NCBI GenBank assembly: GCA_009885525.1
Contig: VFKN01000070.1
Coordinates: 1-37,676, forward strand
Direction of reading: 5' to 3'
Length of the DNA stretch: 37,676 nt
Source of the DNA: Anaerolineaceae bacterium
GTDB lineage: Bacteria; Chloroflexota; Anaerolineae; Anaerolineales; Villigracilaceae
Shown here in pieces: positions 33,474-37,676 of the stretch (positions within the stretch are counted from its first letter, which is position 1; every line of letters begins with the position of its first letter). Position numbers and translations under genes: made by a program. Under the pieces are notes generated by a model, which did no database searches, was not told the DNA's origin, and saw only the letters and a list, made by a program, of their open reading frames with translations.

Positions 33474-33885
33474 GTATCTGGTCATCGGGGGATATGCGGT
33501 TGTTCAGTATGCCGAGCCGCGCTATACCAAAGACCTTGATGTTTGGATAAGTACGGATTCTGAAAATGCAGAATCCGTTTATAAGGCTTTGGTGGAGTTT
33601 GGAGCACCGCTTTCGGAGTTGACCGTAAACGATTTTTCAGAGGAAGGTTATTTTTTTCAAATGGGCGTTCCGCCTGTTCGTGTTGATGTTCTTATGGGAA
33701 TTCCCGGTGTGCAGTTCGAAAAGTGTTGGAAAAAACGTGTTGAAATGGATTTTGATGGGTTGAAAGTTAATTTTATATCCAAAGATGATTTGATTATTGC
33801 AAAAAAGGCTTCTGGTCGTCCGCAAGATTTAATTGACGCAGATCTGCTTTCACAAACGAAGAAAAAAACAAAAAAGAAAAAATAG
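33415..33885 (+). CDS. Nucleotidyltransferase-fold protein
   Basis: The protein has 156 residues of the minimal nucleotidyltransferase superfamily. The motif GG (25-26) in YLVIGGYAVVQY is followed by Asp40 and Asp42 in TKDLDVWI, and a third acidic residue is Asp91 in VRVDVLMG. This is the metal-binding triad expected for nucleotide transfer. It ends in a Lys-rich tail (TKKKTKKKK). AAAGG lies 5 nt before the ATG, inside the preceding small gene. It could be an AbiEii/MNT-like toxin or a solitary tRNA/protein-modifying transferase; the target is unknown. Confidence 0.8.
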   Translation: MFVNSDFSDLLQIFNANNVRYLVIGGYAVVQYAEPRYTKDLDVWISTDSENAESVYKALVEFGAPLSELTVNDFSEEGYFFQMGVPPVRVDVLMGIPGVQFEKCWKKRVEMDFDGLKVNFISKDDLIIAKKASGRPQDLIDADLLSQTKKKTKKKK

Positions 33886-33906
33886 ACAAGACACTCGGAG
33901 GAACTC

Positions 33907-34851
33907 ATGCCATTGTTATGTGTGTTTGGCGCGCTTGCTGTTGCGGTCATTGTGTTGTTCTTTTATTTGTTGAATACTGCGCGCAAGAAGACCTCGGACG
34001 CAAAAAATATTATGGGGAAAAATGATTACACGCCTGTGTATGTTTCCATTGCGGATAAGCCCGATGCGATTGTGCGTGGCATGGATAAATTTGTCGCTGA
34101 GGTTCAGAGAACTGAAACGGCGGGCGATAAGTGGCGCTGGATTCCGCTGCTGATCTTTTTTGCAGGCGTCGGGTTGATGAGCATTGATGTTTTGATGCTC
34201 CTGTTTGGGTATTTTTCATTCGTGTTCACCGGTGGCGGAATTGCGTTGTGGATCGCGGCGCTGGTGATGGCGCGCGGTTTACGCAAAAGCGACTCGCGTG
34301 ATTTTTCTCCGCGCTACACGGGCATGAAAGATATTTTACACACCCTGCGCGATGACCTGAAACCCGGCTCCACATTTTTAGGTCACCTCGATTTAACCGG
34401 CGCGTTGCTGGATACAAAAATAGCGCGGCAAAGCAAGGATACGCAAGACCGCACGACCCAATATTTCCGCGATGAGTGGCTTTCACTTAAAGCAAAACTA
34501 TACGATGGAAATGTTTTGCGCGTTTCTGCGATTCAGAAATCCAAAAAACGTAAGACGTATACGAAGCGCAGTCACGTGAGTGGAAAATACAAATCAAAAC
34601 CTGAGAAATTCAAAGGCACACAGCATGATTTGAAAGTGCGTATTGTGGTTAATCCTGAAGCATATACGATCACGCCAAGTGTGCATTTCAGGCAGGGACA
34701 AAATGTGGGCAAGTACACCATCTCGCAGTTAAGCACGGATGGCGGCATGATCAACTTTGTAGCAAGTTCTCCGTTTGATGAAGTTGAGTATGAACAGATC
34801 TTGAATGTCATAAAATCATCTTATTCTCTTTTACAACGAAAGGCTGTATAG
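33907..34851 (+). CDS. Membrane protein of unknown function with cytoplasmic C-terminus
   Basis: The protein has 314 residues. One hydrophobic helix is at about 4-23, and a pair of helices is at about 77-100 and 102-122. The region between (30-75) is soluble, and the C-terminal 190 residues are soluble and basic in part, with KSKKRKTYTKRSHVSGKYKSK near 217. I recognise no family. GGAGG lies 5 nt before the ATG. It is separated from the following propeller/zinc-ribbon gene by a single nucleotide, so the products are made together and may form one membrane complex. Confidence 0.7.
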   Translation: MPLLCVFGALAVAVIVLFFYLLNTARKKTSDAKNIMGKNDYTPVYVSIADKPDAIVRGMDKFVAEVQRTETAGDKWRWIPLLIFFAGVGLMSIDVLMLLFGYFSFVFTGGGIALWIAALVMARGLRKSDSRDFSPRYTGMKDILHTLRDDLKPGSTFLGHLDLTGALLDTKIARQSKDTQDRTTQYFRDEWLSLKAKLYDGNVLRVSAIQKSKKRKTYTKRSHVSGKYKSKPEKFKGTQHDLKVRIVVNPEAYTITPSVHFRQGQNVGKYTISQLSTDGGMINFVASSPFDEVEYEQILNVIKSSYSLLQRKAV

Positions 34852-34852
34852 C

Positions 34853-36412
34853 ATGAGCAAAAAAATAATTCCCTTTATTGTCGCGTTCGTTATGATTTGT
34901 CTGGTGATGGGTGTTGCTGGCGTGTTCGCATTCAGCGGTTTGGCGGCTGCGGAAAAATTCGGCAGCAATACCGCGTGGTCACAGCCGTACAACACCGCTG
35001 AAAGCATGAAGGTCATTGATCTCAGCGGCGATGGTCAGGATGAACTCTTCATTCAAAATGCTGGCGATGTCAGCGTGTATGATGGCAGCGGCGCGGTGAT
35101 GTGGAACTTTCCGTACAATGCATCCAAGACCACGCTTGGAGATTTCAACGGCGATGGCGTGGAAGATGTTCTCGTTTATTATCCCGGCACGGGTATGGCG
35201 GTGGATGCGATCATCAACGGGGAGAAAACCAATATAGCGGATACGCTCGAGATTGGCGCTGCGGCGCGGATTATTCTGATGCGCTTCGCTTCTGGACCTC
35301 AGATCGTGTTGGGTGACACGAGCGGAGATTTACTCTCCATCGGGTTGGATGGAAAACCGCTTTGGAAGACCTCATTGGGGACGGAAGAAGTGCGTGGCTT
35401 GGATGATGCGAAGATCGGTGGGCAGGTTTATCTCGCGGCGGCATCCCATAACGGGACGGTATCTGTAATTGATTCGCAGGGAAAGGATATCTGGCAGACG
35501 GGCCAGGAACAATTGCGCCGTATGCGCGCATTCGATTTGAACGCGGATGGCGACAGCGAGGTGCTCACGGGCGGCGAGTATGGCGCGTTCTTTATCTACA
35601 ATGCAAAAGATGGCAGCGTATTATTCAATAAATCATTGGGGCAGCCGGTGAGCGAGATCCGCGAAGTGGAGTTGAACGGCGATCCGTCTTCGCGCGAGAT
35701 CATCGTGGGCGGAAAAGACGGCGGCGTGTGGGCGTTCTCATTCGATGGAAAAACCGCGACACAAATGTGGACGGGTTCGCTCTCCGATAAAGTGACCGAG
35801 ATCGCGGGCATTGACATCAACGGCGATGGCAAAGAAGAAGCCGTGCTTGGTGATGATGCGGGTAACGTGGCGGTCTTCACTGAAACGGGCGCGCGTAATA
35901 ATTTGCCGACACACAGCAGCGGCATCACACGCATTGACGTGGGTAAACTTGGCAGCCAGCGTTATGTGGTCATCGCGGATTACGGCGAGGTGCAGGCGAA
36001 TAAAGTTGATTTCAGTTCGATCCCCGGTTTTCAATATACGCCTTTGCTGGTCGGCGTGATCGTTTCGTTTTTTATCTTGATCATCGCGGCGATCTTCGCA
36101 TCCATTCCGCCGAAACCTGAGATGAAAGTTTCGTTTCAGGATAAGAGCAAAGAGTCGCTTGAAGCCGAGCGGCGCATGTTAAAAGAAACCATCGCGGATG
36201 TGGAACGCCTGCGTAAGTCTGGCGAGGTAACCGGCGATGCCTATCTCGCGCGGCTCAAACGTCTGCGCGGAGATTTAGCGGATAACGAATCCGCCTATAA
36301 GACTGCAGGCTTTTCGGTGAAGGTCGAAACTTTCCAATGTCCCAAATGCGGAGGCACGCTGGAACTCGGTATGGATAAATGTGATTATTGCGGGCAGGTG
36401 ATTCTTTCGTGA
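34853..36412 (+). CDS. Transmembrane FG-GAP propeller protein with cytoplasmic zinc ribbon
   Basis: The protein has 519 residues. A signal anchor (about 6-29) is followed by an extracytoplasmic propeller (about 45-390) with Ca-binding FG-GAP/VCBS-type loops DLSGDGQDE, DFNGDGVED, DLNADGDSE and DINGDGKEE (starting near 56, 97, 228 and 321), interleaved with PQQ-like W-x-T strands. A second membrane helix spans about 397-417. The cytoplasmic part has a charged helical hairpin (433-480) and a C-terminal zinc ribbon with CPKC (496-499) and CDYC (510-513). The layout suggests a sensor or structural link from outside to inside. It is preceded at one nucleotide by another membrane protein. No enzymatic motif is seen. 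Confidence 0.8.
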   Translation: MSKKIIPFIVAFVMICLVMGVAGVFAFSGLAAAEKFGSNTAWSQPYNTAESMKVIDLSGDGQDELFIQNAGDVSVYDGSGAVMWNFPYNASKTTLGDFNGDGVEDVLVYYPGTGMAVDAIINGEKTNIADTLEIGAAARIILMRFASGPQIVLGDTSGDLLSIGLDGKPLWKTSLGTEEVRGLDDAKIGGQVYLAAASHNGTVSVIDSQGKDIWQTGQEQLRRMRAFDLNADGDSEVLTGGEYGAFFIYNAKDGSVLFNKSLGQPVSEIREVELNGDPSSREIIVGGKDGGVWAFSFDGKTATQMWTGSLSDKVTEIAGIDINGDGKEEAVLGDDAGNVAVFTETGARNNLPTHSSGITRIDVGKLGSQRYVVIADYGEVQANKVDFSSIPGFQYTPLLVGVIVSFFILIIAAIFASIPPKPEMKVSFQDKSKESLEAERRMLKETIADVERLRKSGEVTGDAYLARLKRLRGDLADNESAYKTAGFSVKVETFQCPKCGGTLELGMDKCDYCGQVILS

Positions 36413-36417
36413 AGTGC

Positions 36418-36515
36418 AGAGAGTAGAGAGTAGAGAGCAGAGAGCAGAGAGCAGAGAGCAGAGAGTAGAGAGCAGAGAGCAGAGAGCAGAGAGCAGAGAG
36501 TAGAGAGCAGAGAGT
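36418..36515. repeat. Minisatellite, 14 tandem copies of AGAGAGY
   Basis: Fourteen uninterrupted 7-bp units fill 98 bp. The last base alternates between T and C in the order TTCCCCTCCCCTCT; otherwise the units are identical. It starts 6 nt after the propeller gene stop and ends 2 nt before the terminator stem. It can vary in length by slippage. Confidence 0.95.
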
Positions 36516-36517
36516 AG

Positions 36518-36551
36518 AAAAAACGCGCTCCAGAAATGGAGCGCGTTTTTT
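36518..36551. terminator. Bidirectional intrinsic terminator
   Basis: A perfect 15-bp stem AAAAAACGCGCTCCA with a GAAA loop ends in TTTTTT. It lies between the convergent propeller gene (plus) and the WD40 gene (minus). Confidence 0.93.
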
Positions 36552-36635
36552 ATCGATTGCTAGAATGCTCAATCCACAGTCGGCGGGGTATCCTCTCAAT
36601 CCACCCATGTATCGAGGTTGTTCTTTTCCAGCACG

Positions 36636-37676
36636 TCATGGTTGTGGAGTGGGCGTAGACTCCACAGATAATGCAGATGGATGCACCGGTAGATTCTCGC
36701 AGGTTTTGCGATATTCTTCACCGGGCAAATATTGTGACCATTCTTCACGGGTGAAATTGCGCCCGGCACGCTGGCAGGCTTTATTGATCCATGATTGCAG
36801 ATCCAAATCCCACACGATAACCGTGCCATCGTAGTTTACCGAGGCAAGTTGCCTGCCATCGTTTAAGGGACTGAAGGCAAGACCATAAACTGGCCCATCG
36901 TATCCAGAGAGCGATGCTAATTGCGTAGATGTGGTTAGATCGCTGATATCCCACAGAATGATGGTGCTATCATCGCTCCCCGAAGCTAGTTGTTTGCCAT
37001 CTGGGCTAAAGGCAACAGCACTAACCCCTCCACTGTGTCTGTCAAGGATTGCAAGCTTGGATGCGATTGCTGGATTACTAACATCCCACAAAATGATGGA
37101 ATTGTCGCCACCTCCCGAAGCCAAAAGTTTCCCATCTGGGCTGAAGGCAACGCTCCAAACTGTACCTGTGTGTCCTTCCAGTGTACGGATTATGGATGGT
37201 TTACTTGGATCGCTTACATCCCATAGTAAAACAGTATTGTTGTAGCCTCCCGAAGCCATGAGTTTGCCATCGGGGCTAAAGGCAACCGTCCAAACTACAT
37301 TATTGTCAGGTAGTGTGGCACGGGGCGAAGGATTGGTTGGATTGCTAATATCCCACATAATGATTGTGCCATCGTCACCTCCCGAGGCTAACCATTTGCC
37401 ATCAGGACTGAAGACGAGACCCTCAACTCTTTCAGTATGTCCGTTCAGGATAGCCAGTTGGGAAGGGTCAGCTCGATTACTGATATCCCATAGAATAATA
37501 GTTTTATCCCAGCTTCCAGAAGCCATAAGTTTTCCATTAGGACTGAAGACAATGCTGTTAATGCGACCACTGTGTTGAGACAGGATGGCGAGTTGGATGG
37601 GCATGCCTGGATTGTTTACATCCCACATGATGATGGTATGGGAATTGTCGCCAGAAGCAACGGTTTTGCCATCCGG
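36636..37676 (-). CDS. WD40-repeat protein, N-terminus beyond the window
   Basis: The frame stays open to the window edge (residues PDGKTVASGDNSHTIIM precede the first internal ATG at 37628), so the 5' end is missing. The visible 346 residues hold six complete and one partial WD40 blades of about 45-47 residues, each with FSPDGKxLASGxxDxTIILWDIS. After the last blade comes a tail with INKACQRAGRNFTREEWSQY and YRKTCENLP, then a Pro/Thr end. From memory this CxxAGRNxTxEEW tail is typical of long Chloroflexota and cyanobacterial proteins that carry a NACHT/AAA-type STAND NTPase or kinase domain before the propeller. The missing part could therefore hold a signalling or defence effector. Confidence 0.85.
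   Translation of the reverse strand, partial: PDGKTVASGDNSHTIIMWDVNNPGMPIQLAILSQHSGRINSIVFSPNGKLMASGSWDKTIILWDISNRADPSQLAILNGHTERVEGLVFSPDGKWLASGGDDGTIIMWDISNPTNPSPRATLPDNNVVWTVAFSPDGKLMASGGYNNTVLLWDVSDPSKPSIIRTLEGHTGTVWSVAFSPDGKLLASGGGDNSIILWDVSNPAIASKLAILDRHSGGVSAVAFSPDGKQLASGSDDSTIILWDISDLTTSTQLASLSGYDGPVYGLAFSPLNDGRQLASVNYDGTVIVWDLDLQSWINKACQRAGRNFTREEWSQYLPGEEYRKTCENLPVHPSALSVESTPTPQP

Noticed and set aside
36418..36515. CRISPR-like array
   Set aside because: Seven-bp units without spacers are a simple tandem repeat, not repeats with unique spacers.
36255..36608. Minus-strand reading frame with repeated LLSALCS peptide
   Set aside because: It is produced by translating the 7-bp minisatellite and runs antisense into the propeller gene.

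Overview
The window looks like a chromosomal segment of a Chloroflexota bacterium, most likely class Anaerolineae. Signs are the lipoproteins with long Thr/Pro linkers of the TPTPLPTFTPEP type, a MurA with Asp in place of the catalytic Cys, Tad-type pilin-like proteins joined to DUF11 stalks, a mixture of leaderless and Shine-Dalgarno-led genes, and a WD40 protein with a tail typical of large STAND-type proteins. This placement is inferred from gene content only; no rRNA or other phylogenetic marker RNA is present. I see no tRNA, rRNA, CRISPR array, transposase or prophage gene.

Layout. 1-6203 (minus strand): a surface module of a prepilin peptidase, a 1544-residue TadE/DUF11 stalk protein and a small TadE-like pseudopilin. 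6204-6572: a hairpin and a 189-bp element with terminal inverted repeats. 6573-7853 (plus): murA. 8251-10458 (plus): a large secreted protein, closed by a strong bidirectional terminator. 10539-12821 (minus): OsmC-like protein, thioredoxin and two related lipoproteins. 12897-14947 (plus): ftsY and prfB, the latter with a programmed +1 frameshift. 15005-15808 (minus): an S1-domain RNA-binding protein with a textbook sigma-70 promoter.

16014-28120 (minus): about 12 kb of co-directional genes. In transcription order these are a GAF-GAF-PAS histidine kinase, a degenerate metallo-beta-lactamase-fold protein, a Rhizobium etli-type asparaginase, endonuclease III, cysS, and a surface-glycan group (GT-C membrane glycosyltransferase, MBOAT O-acyltransferase, SGNH-like partner, sulfotransferase, GT2 glycosyltransferase). 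The last group suggests a cell-envelope glycan that is both O-acylated and sulfated.

28178-37676: a HAD phosphatase (plus), a secreted five-module FN3-like protein (minus), an MscS channel coupled to an acyl-CoA thioesterase (plus), a GT4 glycosyltransferase (minus), a small protein/nucleotidyltransferase pair (plus), a tightly coupled pair of membrane proteins (one with an extracellular FG-GAP propeller and a cytoplasmic zinc ribbon), a 14-copy 7-bp minisatellite, and a WD40 protein cut by the window edge.

The items most worth a second look are the pilin-anchored DUF11 stalk beside its probable processing peptidase, the RF2 frameshift, the Asp-type MurA, the set of apparently leaderless genes, the propeller/zinc-ribbon pair, the acyl/sulfate glycan group, the MBL protein with a broken metal site, and several intergenic repeat families.
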